55,621 bases of DNA from Agromyces sp. Soil535 (GTDB taxonomy: Bacteria; Actinomycetota; Actinomycetes; Actinomycetales; Microbacteriaceae). The notes beneath the pieces were generated by a model, which was not told the DNA's origin, ran no database searches, and saw only the letters and a program-made list of their open reading frames with translations. The number at the start of each line of letters is the position of its first letter. Position 1 is the first letter of the stretch. The translations under genes were made by a program, and so were the position numbers. Positions 8,602 through 17,026 of the stretch are shown here, piece by piece. The stretch spans positions 162,481-218,101 of the forward strand of contig NZ_LMRW01000026.1 of assembly GCF_001428255.1 (NCBI RefSeq), in the 5' to 3' direction.

Positions 8602-8687
8602 ATCATTCGTCGGATGTCGAAACGCCCAGCTCAGCCTCGACCTCTCTGTGAACGTACGTTTCTCAGAGCAGACGAAGGGCACGAACG

Positions 8688-9272
8688 ATGCGAACGATCT
8701 CCGTGACGAACAACATCTCACTCGACGGCGTGATGCAGGCGCCGATGTCGGCCGAGGAAGACACCAGGGGCGGCTTCACGTACGGCGGTTGGGCGCTCGG
8801 CGCGAACCGCGACCCCGAGCTCGGCGCCGAGATGGGCAAGGGCATGGCCGAGACGGGTGCCATGCTCTTCGGCCATCGCACGTACGAGCACATGTTCGCC
8901 TTCTGGCCGCATCAAACCGACGGCAATCCGTTCACGGAGCACCTCAATGCCACCGAGAAGTTCGTGGTGACGCGCGACCCGTCGCTCGAGCTCACATGGC
9001 AGAACACCACCGTCGTGCCCGGCGAGGCGGCGGACACGATCGCAGAGCTGAAGTCGACCGACGGCGGCGACCTCGCGATCCTCGGCAGCGGCGAGCTGGT
9101 GCGGACGCTCGCCTCCGCCGGGCTCATCGACGAGTACGTGCTCATCATCCATCCCGTCGTGCTTGGCACCGGCCGGCGGATGTTCGACGAAGTGCACCAG
9201 CAGCTCCGACTCGTCAGCAGCATGACCACATCGACGGGGATCACGTTGGCGCGGTACGTGCCGGCGGACTGA
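8688..9272 (+). CDS. dihydrofolate reductase / RibD C-terminal family protein
   Basis: A 194-aa protein with the RibD-C/DHFR-like pattern: VTNNISLDGVMQAP at the N-terminus, FGHRTYEHMFAFW, a central DLAILGSGELVRTLASAGLIDEYVLIIHPVVLGTG and the closing FDE..QLRL. Stand-alone members are NADPH-dependent reductases of unknown substrate, usually not true folate enzymes. GAAGGGCACGA precedes the ATG at 8688. Confidence 0.85.
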   Translation: MRTISVTNNISLDGVMQAPMSAEEDTRGGFTYGGWALGANRDPELGAEMGKGMAETGAMLFGHRTYEHMFAFWPHQTDGNPFTEHLNATEKFVVTRDPSLELTWQNTTVVPGEAADTIAELKSTDGGDLAILGSGELVRTLASAGLIDEYVLIIHPVVLGTGRRMFDEVHQQLRLVSSMTTSTGITLARYVPAD

Positions 9273-9279
9273 GCGCCAG

Positions 9280-9298
9280 CCGGGGGCCCGCGCCCCGG
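9280..9298. terminator. GC hairpin between convergent genes
   Basis: CCGGGG, a 7-nt loop and CCCCGG lie in the 32-bp gap between the stop codons of the convergent genes ending at 9272 and 9305. There is no T-tract, so it is only a candidate two-way terminator. Confidence 0.35.
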
Positions 9299-9304
9299 AA
9301 CGGC

Positions 9305-10024
9305 CTAGTCGCCGGCGGCGACGATCTCCCAGGTGACGCCCGACACGACGACGTCCGCCCGCTCCCGCGCCGGCGCGATCCCGCGCGCGTTCGCGCCGTC
9401 CACCTCGGTCGCCCAGGCCCGCGCGGCCTCGATCGACCGACCGAACTCGGTGTGCCGACGCACGAGTCGGTGCATCCGCTCGTCGTCGTCGGTGTCGCAG
9501 AACCACGCCTCGTCGAGCAGGTCGCGCACGCCCTGCCACGGCTCGACGTCGCTCAGCAGGTAGTTGCCCTCGACGACCACGAAGCGAGCGGATGCCTCGA
9601 TCGCGATCTCTCCCGCGACGGGCTCGTCGACGTGCCGCTCGAACGCCGGCGCGTACACGACGTGATCGACCTCGCGTCGGACCCGCTCCAGCAGCGCGAC
9701 GAACCCCCAGCCGTCGAACGTCTCGATCGCGCCCTTGCGCTCCCGCAGGCCGAGCCGGTCGAGCGTCGCGTTCGCGAGGTGGAATCCGTCCATCGGCAGG
9801 TGCACCGCGACCGGCGCCGCCGTGGTTTCGGCTGAGGTGTTTGCGCCCTCGTTCAGCGCTGTCACGAACCGCTGCGCAAGCATCGTCTTGCCTGCACCGG
9901 GGCTGCCGGTGATGCCGAGCACGATGCGTCCACCGGATGCCGCGTGCAGCCGCCGCGCCCGATCGGCGAGCACTCCGAGCGCGGCGCGCACTTCGGGTAA
10001 CGGGGTCGGGGCGCGCGAGGGCAT
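9305..10024 (-). CDS. P-loop nucleoside/nucleotide kinase family protein
   Basis: A 239-aa protein with a Walker A GITGSPGAGKTML, then MDGFHL (as in the uridine/pantothenate kinase family), FDGWGF, YAPAFERH and FVVVEGNYLL followed by a lid segment RLVRRHTEFGRS. This is the uridine kinase/phosphoribulokinase-like fold (the yeast Yfh7-type group); the phosphate acceptor is unknown. The start may be ATG 10024 or GTG 10042; GGAGG sits too close to the ATG, which leaves the choice open. It is divergent from the GNAT remnant at 10103. Confidence 0.8.
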   Translation of the reverse strand: MPSRAPTPLPEVRAALGVLADRARRLHAASGGRIVLGITGSPGAGKTMLAQRFVTALNEGANTSAETTAAPVAVHLPMDGFHLANATLDRLGLRERKGAIETFDGWGFVALLERVRREVDHVVYAPAFERHVDEPVAGEIAIEASARFVVVEGNYLLSDVEPWQGVRDLLDEAWFCDTDDDERMHRLVRRHTEFGRSIEAARAWATEVDGANARGIAPARERADVVVSGVTWEIVAAGD

Positions 10025-10102
10025 GCCTCCAGCATGTCGCACCCCGCGGTATCCGCTCGCCTGAGGATCTTGCTCCAGCGTGCCGCTCCCTACGATGGAG
10101 GC

Positions 10103-10530
10103 GTGCTGATCCGCCTCGCCGGCGCTGCCGATTCCGCCGCCATCGCCCCGCTCGTCGGCGAGCTCGGCTACCCGACCACCCTCGCCGCAGTCGAGGCGCG
10201 CTTCGACCGGGTCGCCGGGAGCACGCGGGATGCCGCGTGGCTTGCGCTCGGCGATGATGACGGCCAGATCGGGTTCGCGGCCGGGCACTACACGTGGGTC
10301 TACGAACTCGATGCCCCGGTCGCCGAGCTGATTGCGCTCGTAGTCACCGAGGCGAGCCGGGGCACCGGCGCCGGCCGGGCGCTCATGGATATGTGTTCGA
10401 GGCGTGGTGCGCGGCCGCGGGCTGTGTGCGCGCGAGCGTGGCGACGGCGTTCCGGCGCGTGGACGCGCACGCCTTCTACGAGCGGCTCGGATACGAGCAG
10501 CTGGCGAAGAAGTACGAGAAGACGTTCTGA
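10103..10530 (+). pseudogene. GNAT acetyltransferase interrupted by a 2-nt frameshift
   Basis: The N-terminal half (IRLAGAADSAAIAPLVGELGYP ... VTEASRGTGAGRALMD) ends at the acetyl-CoA-binding loop (R-G-T-G-A-G-R-A). The rest of the fold (FEAWCAAAGCVRASVATAF...DAHAFYERLGYEQL) continues in another frame to the stop at 10530. The shift lies near 10389-10392, where an AT dinucleotide occurs twice (GGATATGTG); removing one AT restores ALMD-VFEAW. The start is GTG at 10103, 6 nt after a TACGAT box. It is either an inactive gene or a sequencing slip. Confidence 0.75.
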
Positions 10531-10625
10531 CCGCGGACAGCGACCCGCGAGCCGCCGCACCTGCGAACCGTCGCCGACCCATCACCGCCGGCGGCATCGC
10601 GCAACAGTTTCTCTCCGCAGAACCA

Positions 10626-10673
10626 GTAAACAAGTAGACATGTGGATAAGTCGACAAGTAAACAAATAGAGAG
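10626..10673. repeat. tandem octamer array containing a perfect DnaA-box sequence
   Basis: Six consecutive 8-bp units: GTAAACAA, GTAGACAT, GTGGATAA, GTCGACAA, GTAAACAA, ATAGAGAG (consensus GT-N-N-ACAA). The array is unusually AT-rich for this DNA and lies in the 318-bp gap 10531-10848, which has no convincing gene. Across units 2-3 the minus strand reads TTATCCACA (10641-10649), the classic DnaA box. Confidence 0.65.
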
Positions 10674-10848
10674 ATCGACTGATCCTGCTGAGAGAAACCA
10701 ACTCTGGGCGGATCCCGAGCCGGAGCCGACTCCGGCACCGGATAACCCGCCGGTCTGGCCACACGCGGCCAGCACGGCCACGCCCACCGCGACGGCGGCC
10801 GGGGCTCGACCCATTGACGGGGCGCGGGGCGGCGATCAGGCTGGCCGC

Positions 10849-11523
10849 ATGGCAGACTCCACTCCCGGGAACTGGCGGCGCGTCGACCACTACTTCGCGA
10901 CGACCCTGATCGATGACGACCCGACCTTGACCGAGGCGGTGTCCGATTCCATCGCCGCGGGCCTCCCCGCCATCGAGGTCACCCCGCTCGCAGGCAAGCT
11001 CCTGCACCTGCTGGCGCGCATGTCGGGTGCGCGGCGCGTGCTCGAGGTGGGCACGCTCGGGGGCTTCTCGACGATCTGGCTCGCCCGCGGCATCCCGCAC
11101 GACGGCCGCGTCGTGACCCTGGAACTCGAGCAGAAGCACGCCGACATCGCGCGCGCGAACCTCGAGCGGGCGGGAGTGTCGGAGAAGGTCGAGATCGTCG
11201 TCGGGCGTGCGGTTGACACCCTGCCGGTCATCGCCGAGCGCGGCGACGAGCCCTTCGACCTGGCGTTCATCGACGCCGACAAGCAGTCGAACACGATCTA
11301 CATCGACTGGGCGATCCGTCTCGGGCGGCCGGGCACGATCATCGTCGTCGACAACGTCGGCCGGATGGGCGAGGTGGCCAACCCCGACACCGACGACGCG
11401 ATGGTGATCGGCACCCAGCGTGCGCTCGAGCTGTTGGGGAGCGACCCGCGGGTGGATGCCACGGCGTTGCAGACCGTCGGCGCGAAGGGCTGGGACGGGG
11501 TCGCCATCGCGATCGTCGTGTAG
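10849..11523 (+). CDS. O-methyltransferase (CCoAOMT-like, family 3)
   Basis: A 224-aa SAM-dependent enzyme: [36 protein letters not shown] carries the glycine-rich SAM loop (EVGTLGG), [17 protein letters not shown] the acidic ribose-binding residue, and [13 protein letters not shown] the metal-binding Asp typical of catechol/caffeoyl-CoA-type O-methyltransferases; IIVVDNVG follows. The acceptor is unknown. The ATG at 10849 is preceded by TTGACG, 17 nt, CAGGCT and 6 nt, a leaderless arrangement. Confidence 0.88.
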   Translation: MADSTPGNWRRVDHYFATTLIDDDPTLTEAVSDSIAAGLPAIEVTPLAGKLLHLLARMSGARRVLEVGTLGGFSTIWLARGIPHDGRVVTLELEQKHADIARANLERAGVSEKVEIVVGRAVDTLPVIAERGDEPFDLAFIDADKQSNTIYIDWAIRLGRPGTIIVVDNVGRMGEVANPDTDDAMVIGTQRALELLGSDPRVDATALQTVGAKGWDGVAIAIVV

Positions 11524-11662
11524 CGAGGCCGTCGTCGGCGGCGATCTACGGGCCGCGCCATCCGCTCGCCTCTGGCCTCGGAGCGCTGCAACGGTGCACC
11601 ATAGGGGGACGCGCCGCGAACACCGCGTCGCGGAGTCGCGGTACTCGACGGGGGAGGCGCGC

Positions 11663-12469
11663 ATGACGGATGCCACGACCTCACGCGTCGCCGCGGCCAC
11701 GCAGCTCACCTGGCGCATCGTGAACCTCGTAGTGCTCGCCGTGGTGCTGGCGCTCGGGTTGGGGTTCATCTTCGCCGACGAGGACACCGAGTTCCAGATC
11801 AACTCGCTCGCCCTGTGGTGCCTGGCGTCGACGCTCTACATGATCGCGTGGATGATCGTCCTCGGGCGCATCTCGCGCAGCGCCTGGCGCGGCTCGCCCA
11901 CCCTCATCGCGACACGGCCGCCGGGTCGCGTCGCGTCGCTCCTCATCACGATCCTGTCGAGCATCATCGGTGTCGCGGCGGCGAGCGAGCTGCTCGTGGT
12001 GCGCTCCGACCCCGAGTTCGGCACCGCCATCGACTTCTTCGGGGTCTGGGCGATGCTGCTCGCGTGGGGGTTCCTGCACTGGGGCTTCGCGCAGATCTAC
12101 TACCGGCTCTACCACCACGGGCCGGGGCGCGTTCGGCGTCGCCGGGCGGGCGGAGTGAGCACGGATGCCGCACCCGTCGCACCGCCCACCGACTCGAACG
12201 GCACGGATACCACGCCCGCCTCACCGCCCACCGGCTCGGTCGCCGTCACCGATCCACCGATGGTCTTCCCGTACACGCAGAACCCCGGCCTGCTCGACTT
12301 CGTCTACGTCGCGTTCATGGTGGGCACGAGCTTCACGCCGAACGACGTCGAGACCACGATGCGCATCCGCTGGACCGTGGTCTGGCACTCGGTCATCAGC
12401 TTCTTCTTCAGCGCCTTCATCATCGTGCTCGCCATGAACACGATCACGGGCGGTAGCTTCAGCAACTGA
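11663..12469 (+). CDS. DUF1345 family membrane protein
   Basis: A 268-aa integral membrane protein with five to six hydrophobic segments, including [34 protein letters not shown] and the C-terminal [19 protein letters not shown]. The blocks [24 protein letters not shown] and [17 protein letters not shown] are the DUF1345 hallmarks. A Pro/Thr-rich loop (about residues 165-200) separates the two halves. Function is unknown. GGGGGAGG lies 5-6 nt before the ATG. Confidence 0.8.
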   Translation: MTDATTSRVAAATQLTWRIVNLVVLAVVLALGLGFIFADEDTEFQINSLALWCLASTLYMIAWMIVLGRISRSAWRGSPTLIATRPPGRVASLLITILSSIIGVAAASELLVVRSDPEFGTAIDFFGVWAMLLAWGFLHWGFAQIYYRLYHHGPGRVRRRRAGGVSTDAAPVAPPTDSNGTDTTPASPPTGSVAVTDPPMVFPYTQNPGLLDFVYVAFMVGTSFTPNDVETTMRIRWTVVWHSVISFFFSAFIIVLAMNTITGGSFSN

Positions 12470-12475
12470 GGGCGC

Positions 12476-13492
12476 TCAGGCGGACTCGCGCCGCACCAGC
12501 TCGGTGGGCAGCGTCATCCGCCCGGCCGGCCGGCCGTCGATCACGTCGAGCAGCATCCGCACCATCTCCTGCGCGATCCGATCGAACGGCTGGCGCATGG
12601 TCGTGAGCGGGGGTTCCACGCGCGTCGCGATCGGGGCGTCGTCGAAGCCGGCCACGGCGACGTCGTCGGGCACGCGGATGCCGCGCTCCCGCAGCACCTC
12701 GAGCGCCCCGGCGGCCATCACGTCGTTGGCGACGAAGACCGCATCGAGGTCGGGCGCCCGCGCGAGCAGCTCGCCCATCGCCCGCACGCCGCTCGCCCGC
12801 GAGTAGTCGCCCTCGGCGACGAGGCCCTCGTCGAACGCGTCGCCGAGCTCCTGCCGGTACCCCTCGAGCCGGCCGATGCCGCCCGACGTGTCGAGCGGCC
12901 CGGTGATCGTCGCGATGCGCGAGCGACCCGACTCGCGGAGGAAGGCGACCATGTCGCGCGCGCCCTCGAGGTCGTCGGCGGCGACGTAGCCGATGCGCCG
13001 CTCGTACCCGAGCGGCACCCCGCACGCGACCACCGGCACCTCGGCGGCGACGAGGTCGGCGAGGAATCCCTCACGCCCCCGGTGCGACGACACCAGCAGG
13101 GCGCCGTCGACGTGTCCGCCCATGATGAACTCGGTCGCGCGGCGCTGCTCGTCGTCGGAGCCCGCCATGAGCAGCACCAGCGGCAGGTCGCGGGCGGCGA
13201 GCGCGTCCGCGGCGCCGCGCATGAGCGTCGAGAAGTTCGGGTCCTCGAAGAGCCGGTCCTGCGACTCGGTGAGCAGGAACGCGATCGAGTTCGCCCGCGC
13301 CGTCGCGAGGTTCCGCGCGTGCGGGTTGATACGGTAGCCGGTCTTCTTGATGGCGCGCTCGACGGCCTCACGAGCGGCAGGGCTCACCCAGTGCCCACCG
13401 TTCAGCACCCGCGAGACCGTGCCGCGGGAGACGCCGGACTCGCGGGCGACGTCCTCGATGGTGGGCCGCTTCCGCGGCGCGTGATCACTCAC
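12476..13492 (-). CDS. LacI-family regulator of the galactan locus
   Basis: A 338-aa protein. The helix-turn-helix occupies about residues 10-60 (RPTIEDVARESGVSRGTVSRVLNGGHWVSPAAREAVERA) with the hinge NPHARNLATARANSIAFLLTE; the rest is a periplasmic-binding-protein-like sugar sensor ending in DVAVAGFDDAPIATRVEPPLTTMRQP. It starts with GTG at 13492. It follows the two permease genes on the same strand (72-bp gap), and two LacI-type operators lie over the divergent promoters at 16904-17007, so it most likely represses the locus until a galacto-oligosaccharide binds. Confidence 0.9.
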   Translation of the reverse strand: MSDHAPRKRPTIEDVARESGVSRGTVSRVLNGGHWVSPAAREAVERAIKKTGYRINPHARNLATARANSIAFLLTESQDRLFEDPNFSTLMRGAADALAARDLPLVLLMAGSDDEQRRATEFIMGGHVDGALLVSSHRGREGFLADLVAAEVPVVACGVPLGYERRIGYVAADDLEGARDMVAFLRESGRSRIATITGPLDTSGGIGRLEGYRQELGDAFDEGLVAEGDYSRASGVRAMGELLARAPDLDAVFVANDVMAAGALEVLRERGIRVPDDVAVAGFDDAPIATRVEPPLTTMRQPFDRIAQEMVRMLLDVIDGRPAGRMTLPTELVRRESA

Positions 13493-13563
13493 GTGGCCAG
13501 TGTAGGTGCGGCCGGATCCCCCGCGGGCTGCGCCGGACGCGCGCCCCGCGGCATCCGCCGGGC

Positions 13564-14484
13564 TCACGCCTTCACGGCGCCGGCCGCGAGGTCGACCCGC
13601 CAGTACCGCTGCAGCACGAGGAACAGCACGATGAGCGGCACGATCGACAGCAGGGCGCCCGTGATGACGAGCGTGTACATGGCCGGCAGCGAAGCGCCCT
13701 GGTTCAGCAGCCCCGAGAGCCCGACCGTGATCGGGAACAGCTCGTCGTTGCCGAGCATGATGTACGGCAGCATGAAGTTGTTCCAGACGGCGACGAACTG
13801 GAACAGGAAGATCGTCACGAGCCCAGGCCCCATCATCGGCAGCGCGATGCGGTGGAAGATGTAGAGCTCGCGGGCGCCCTCGGTGCGCGCCGACTCGATG
13901 ATGTCGGTCGGCACCGCGGCAGCCGCGTAGATGCGGGCGAGGTAGATGCCGTACGGACTGATGAGCTGTGGCAGCAGCACCGACCAGTAGGTGTTCGTGA
14001 GTCCGACCTGCGCGAGCAGCAGGTACTGCGGAATCGCGACGATCACGCTCGGCACGAGCACGCCCATGAGCAGCACCTTGAACACGACGCCCTTGCCCGG
14101 GAACGTGTACTTCGCGAGCGCGTACCCCGACAGCGCCGACACGTACGTGGAGACGATCGCGCCGAACCCGGCGTAGAGCGCGGTGTTCAGCATCCACCGC
14201 CAGTACAGCCCGTCGCGGTAGTTCGTCAGCTCGACGATGTTGTCCCAGAGGTGCGTCGACGGCGCGAAGGTGAACGTCGAGAACAGCTCCGAGGCATCCT
14301 TCGTCGACGCGATGACCACCCACGCCACCGGCAGCAGGCAGTAGAGCGCGCCGAGCAGGAGCACGGCCGTCGAGCCGGGGGCGAGCGGCATCCGCGTGTC
14401 TGAGACAGGGCGGTGGCCACGGTCATCGGATGCCTCGACGAGCTCGGGCACCACCAAGGCTCGGGTCTGGTTGGTGATGGTCAT
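13564..14484 (-). CDS. carbohydrate ABC transporter permease (MalG/GanQ-like)
   Basis: A 306-aa protein with six membrane segments. The EAA loop that docks the ATPase reads ESARTEGARELYIFHRIALPMMGPGLVTIFLF. An N-terminal soluble stretch of about 30 residues precedes the first helix. The ATG lies 3 nt after the stop of the upstream permease, so the two are coupled. No ATPase gene is in the locus; such importers often share a common MsiK-type ATPase, which is family knowledge rather than something seen here. Confidence 0.9.
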   Translation of the reverse strand: MTITNQTRALVVPELVEASDDRGHRPVSDTRMPLAPGSTAVLLLGALYCLLPVAWVVIASTKDASELFSTFTFAPSTHLWDNIVELTNYRDGLYWRWMLNTALYAGFGAIVSTYVSALSGYALAKYTFPGKGVVFKVLLMGVLVPSVIVAIPQYLLLAQVGLTNTYWSVLLPQLISPYGIYLARIYAAAAVPTDIIESARTEGARELYIFHRIALPMMGPGLVTIFLFQFVAVWNNFMLPYIMLGNDELFPITVGLSGLLNQGASLPAMYTLVITGALLSIVPLIVLFLVLQRYWRVDLAAGAVKA

Positions 14485-14487
14485 GGC

Positions 14488-15438
14488 TCAGTCCTCCTGG
14501 CCGAAAGCGCGCCGCTGCACGACGCGGAGGAAGAAGAAGGAGACGGCGAACGTGGCGACCGCGATGATCACGGAGGTCGCTGCGGCCGAGTAGATGTCGT
14601 CACGGGTGAACGCATCCCGGTACACGTACATGAGCGGCGACCACGTCGTCGAGAGGCTGTTCGTGAGCGGCCGCAGGGTCATCGGCTCGGCGAACACCTG
14701 CAGCGTCGCGATCATCGAGAACAGCGCGGTCATGATGAGTGCGGGCATGATGATCGGCACCTTGATGCGCCAGGCGATCTGCACCTCGGATGCCCCGTCG
14801 ATGCGTGCTGCCTCGTAGATCTCGGTCGGCACCGCCTTCAGCGACGTGTACATCACGATCATGTTGAAGCCGACGCCGCCCCAGAGGCCGATGTTCGCGA
14901 TCGCGAAGATGACGAGGCCGGGAGAGAGCAGCGACGGCACGTCGTCCCAGCCGAGCTGTTCGAAGATCCAGTAGAACGGGCTGACCGCCGGGAGGTAGAG
15001 GAAGCCCCACAGGAGCGACGAGATGACCGCCGGCACCGCATAGGGCAGGAAGATCGAGACGCGCGAGAAGCCCTTCGCGCCCGTGCGGCGTGCGTCGAGC
15101 AGCAGCGCGAACAGCAGTGCGAGCCCGAGCATGGTGGGCACGAGGATGAGCCCGTACACGAGCACCCGCCCGACGCTCGCGAGGAACTCGGGGTCGGTGA
15201 GGGTCGCGACGTAGTTCTCGAGGCCGGCGAACGTGCGCGACTTCGCGCCCGACCCGAGTCCGAGGCCCCTCACCACCTCCTTCTGGAAGGAGAGCACCAG
15301 GGTGTAGAGGATCGGCGCCGCCATGAACAGCGTGAACAGCACGATGCCCGGGGCGAGCATCATCCAGGGGGTGAGGGTGCGGCGGGCGGGGCCGCGTCGC
15401 CGCTTCGTCGCTGGTGGGGCTTCGACCGTGGCGGTCAT
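14488..15438 (-). CDS. carbohydrate ABC transporter permease (MalF/GanP-like)
   Basis: A 316-aa protein with six membrane helices after a basic N-terminus (TKRRRGPARRTLTPW). The EAA loop is EAARIDGASEVQIAWRIKVPIIMPALIMT. It is the partner of the permease at 13564-14484, and follows the binding-protein gene across a 75-bp gap that holds a strong hairpin, which probably lowers transcription into the permeases. Confidence 0.9.
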   Translation of the reverse strand: MTATVEAPPATKRRRGPARRTLTPWMMLAPGIVLFTLFMAAPILYTLVLSFQKEVVRGLGLGSGAKSRTFAGLENYVATLTDPEFLASVGRVLVYGLILVPTMLGLALLFALLLDARRTGAKGFSRVSIFLPYAVPAVISSLLWGFLYLPAVSPFYWIFEQLGWDDVPSLLSPGLVIFAIANIGLWGGVGFNMIVMYTSLKAVPTEIYEAARIDGASEVQIAWRIKVPIIMPALIMTALFSMIATLQVFAEPMTLRPLTNSLSTTWSPLMYVYRDAFTRDDIYSAAATSVIIAVATFAVSFFFLRVVQRRAFGQED

Positions 15439-15463
15439 CTCGTGGGGGTCCTTCCTGAATGGT

Positions 15464-15508
15464 GCTGCTGGTCGAGGAGCCGGCGCAGCCGGCTCCTCGA
15501 CCAGCAGC
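15464..15508. repeat. 20-bp perfect inverted repeat; hairpin between binding protein and permease genes
   Basis: Two 20-bp arms (15464-15483 and 15489-15508) around a 5-nt loop. In RNA this is a very stable stem, a candidate attenuator that would leave the binding protein more abundant than the permeases. The core GGTCGAG-GAGCCGGCGCAGCCGG is shared with 40453-40487, so it is also a member of a dispersed palindromic repeat family. Confidence 0.7.
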
Positions 15509-15513
15509 GGCGT

Positions 15514-16821
15514 TTACTTCGCGACCGTGAAGCCGCTCGACTCCAGGTCGTCGACCGTGATCGTCTGCATCGCCGCGACCGCCGCGAGGAACGCGTCGAC
15601 GGTCTTCGCCTCGGCCGCCTTCGCGAACTCGTCGTTGTAGGCGCTGAACGCGACGTTCACGTTCGGGCCGTACTGGAACGGCGCGACCGCCTGTGCGGCC
15701 TCAGCGGCGACGTCGTAGAAGTCGGGCTGGTTGCTGAAGAACTCGGGCGCCTCGGTGAGGGCGGATGCCGCGGCATCCGTGGACGCGGGGTAGATGCCCG
15801 TCTCGGTGACGAGCGCCTGGACCGCCTCGGGGTCGGTGTTCAGCCAGGTCGCGAACTCGACGGCGGCGTCGACGTTCTTCGACTGCGAGGTGACCGCGGT
15901 CGACGAACCGCCCCAGTTGCCGTTGGAGACATCCGTGCCCCAGTTCGGCAGCGGCGCGGCCTTCCAGAGGCCGGCGGTGTCGGCTGCGTTGCCCGAGAGC
16001 ACGCCCGGACCCCACACGGCGCCGAGCCAGCCGGCCTGCGTGCCGTCGTTCAGGGCTGCGTTCCACTCGGGCGTGTACATCGGCTTGTTGTCGATGACGC
16101 CCTCGGCGACCAACCCGCCCCAGTACTCGGCGACCTGCTGGGTGGGCGCCTCGTCGATGCCGACGCCCCAGGCGTCGCCGTCGATCGACCACCACTCCGC
16201 CTTCGCCTGCTGCGAGAGGCCGGCGAACCAGCCGGCGTCGTTCGACGAGAAGGTGCCGAGGTACTTCGACGGGTCGGCCGTGTGGAGCGCGCGGGCCGTC
16301 TCGGCGTACTCGTCCCACGTGGTCGGCACGGTGAGGCCGAGCTGCGTGAAGATGTCGTCGCGGTAGTAGAACATCATGGGGCCGGTGTCCTGCGGGATCG
16401 CGTAGAGCGCGTCGCCGCCGAGCGTCACCGAGTCCCACACGCCCTCGGGGAATTCGCCCGAGACATCCGCGGCGCTCGTGCCGGCGAGGTCGGCGAGCGC
16501 GTCGGACGAGACGAGCGTCGGGATCTTCTGGTACTCCGCCTGGATCAGGTCGGGCGCGCCGCTGCCGGCCTTGATGGCCGTGAGCAGCTTGGTGATCGCG
16601 GGGTCGCCGCCGTCCTGCTTGTTGACCGTCACCTGGATCTCGGGGTGCGCGTCGTTCCAGATGTCGACCACCTTGTCGAGCTTGGGCGCCCACGCCCAGT
16701 AGGTGAGTTCGATCGGGTCGTCGGCGGTGCCCTCCGAACCCCCGTCGGCTGAGCAGCCGGTCATGATCAGCGCCGCGGCTGCAACGGCGGCGATGGCGCC
16801 GGTGCGGAATGCTGCACGCAT
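15514..16821 (-). CDS. sugar ABC transporter substrate-binding lipoprotein
   Basis: A 435-aa protein with a lipoprotein signal peptide (hydrophobic AAVAAAALIMTGC, modified Cys C23) and the family-1 solute-binding pattern (TYWAWAPKLDKVVDIWNDAHPEIQV, later QNVDAAVEFATWL-like and FSNQPDF segments). It captures an oligosaccharide at the membrane and passes it to the two permeases. AAGGAGGAC before the ATG at 16821 supports the start. From the divergent GH42 and GH53 genes the ligand is probably beta-1,4-galacto-oligosaccharide; arabino-galacto forms are possible. Confidence 0.9.
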   Translation of the reverse strand: MRAAFRTGAIAAVAAAALIMTGCSADGGSEGTADDPIELTYWAWAPKLDKVVDIWNDAHPEIQVTVNKQDGGDPAITKLLTAIKAGSGAPDLIQAEYQKIPTLVSSDALADLAGTSAADVSGEFPEGVWDSVTLGGDALYAIPQDTGPMMFYYRDDIFTQLGLTVPTTWDEYAETARALHTADPSKYLGTFSSNDAGWFAGLSQQAKAEWWSIDGDAWGVGIDEAPTQQVAEYWGGLVAEGVIDNKPMYTPEWNAALNDGTQAGWLGAVWGPGVLSGNAADTAGLWKAAPLPNWGTDVSNGNWGGSSTAVTSQSKNVDAAVEFATWLNTDPEAVQALVTETGIYPASTDAAASALTEAPEFFSNQPDFYDVAAEAAQAVAPFQYGPNVNVAFSAYNDEFAKAAEAKTVDAFLAAVAAMQTITVDDLESSGFTVAK

Positions 16822-16903
16822 TCGTCCTCCTTGTCGAAAGCTGTGAAAGCTGTGATTGCGGATGCCCCATGGCTCCGCGCGACCGTAGAGGACCACGCTG
16901 TGC

Positions 16904-17007
16904 CTGTGAGCGATCCCAGTAATGCACAGCCCGGCTTGCGTGTCAACTCCTGAGAAGACGGATGTTGCAACGGGGTGCTTCTGTGTTACAACTGTGACCG
17001 CACACAG
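16904..17007. promoter_or_regulatory. divergent promoters with two LacI-type operators
   Basis: Operator 1, CTGTGAGCGATCCCAG (16904-16919), overlaps the minus-strand -10 ATTACT (16918-16923; -35 TTGACA at 16941-16946, spacer 17) of the importer operon. Operator 2, CTGTGACCGCACACAG (16992-17007), abuts the plus-strand -10 TACAAC (16987-16992; -35 TTGCAA at 16965-16970) of the GH42 gene. Both have the central CG of LacI operators and half-sites of consensus CTGTGAGC. Confidence 0.65.
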
Positions 17008-17026
17008 TTTCAAGGGAGAACGCTCC

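Noticed and set aside
10626..10673. Chromosomal or plasmid replication origin
   Set aside because: Only one DnaA box, no dnaA, dnaN, rep or parAB gene near, and the AT-rich patch is under 70 bp.
14413..16752. A 779-codon open frame on the plus strand opposite the importer genes
   Set aside because: Shadow of the permease and binding-protein genes, with Arg/Glu/Asp-rich nonsense content.
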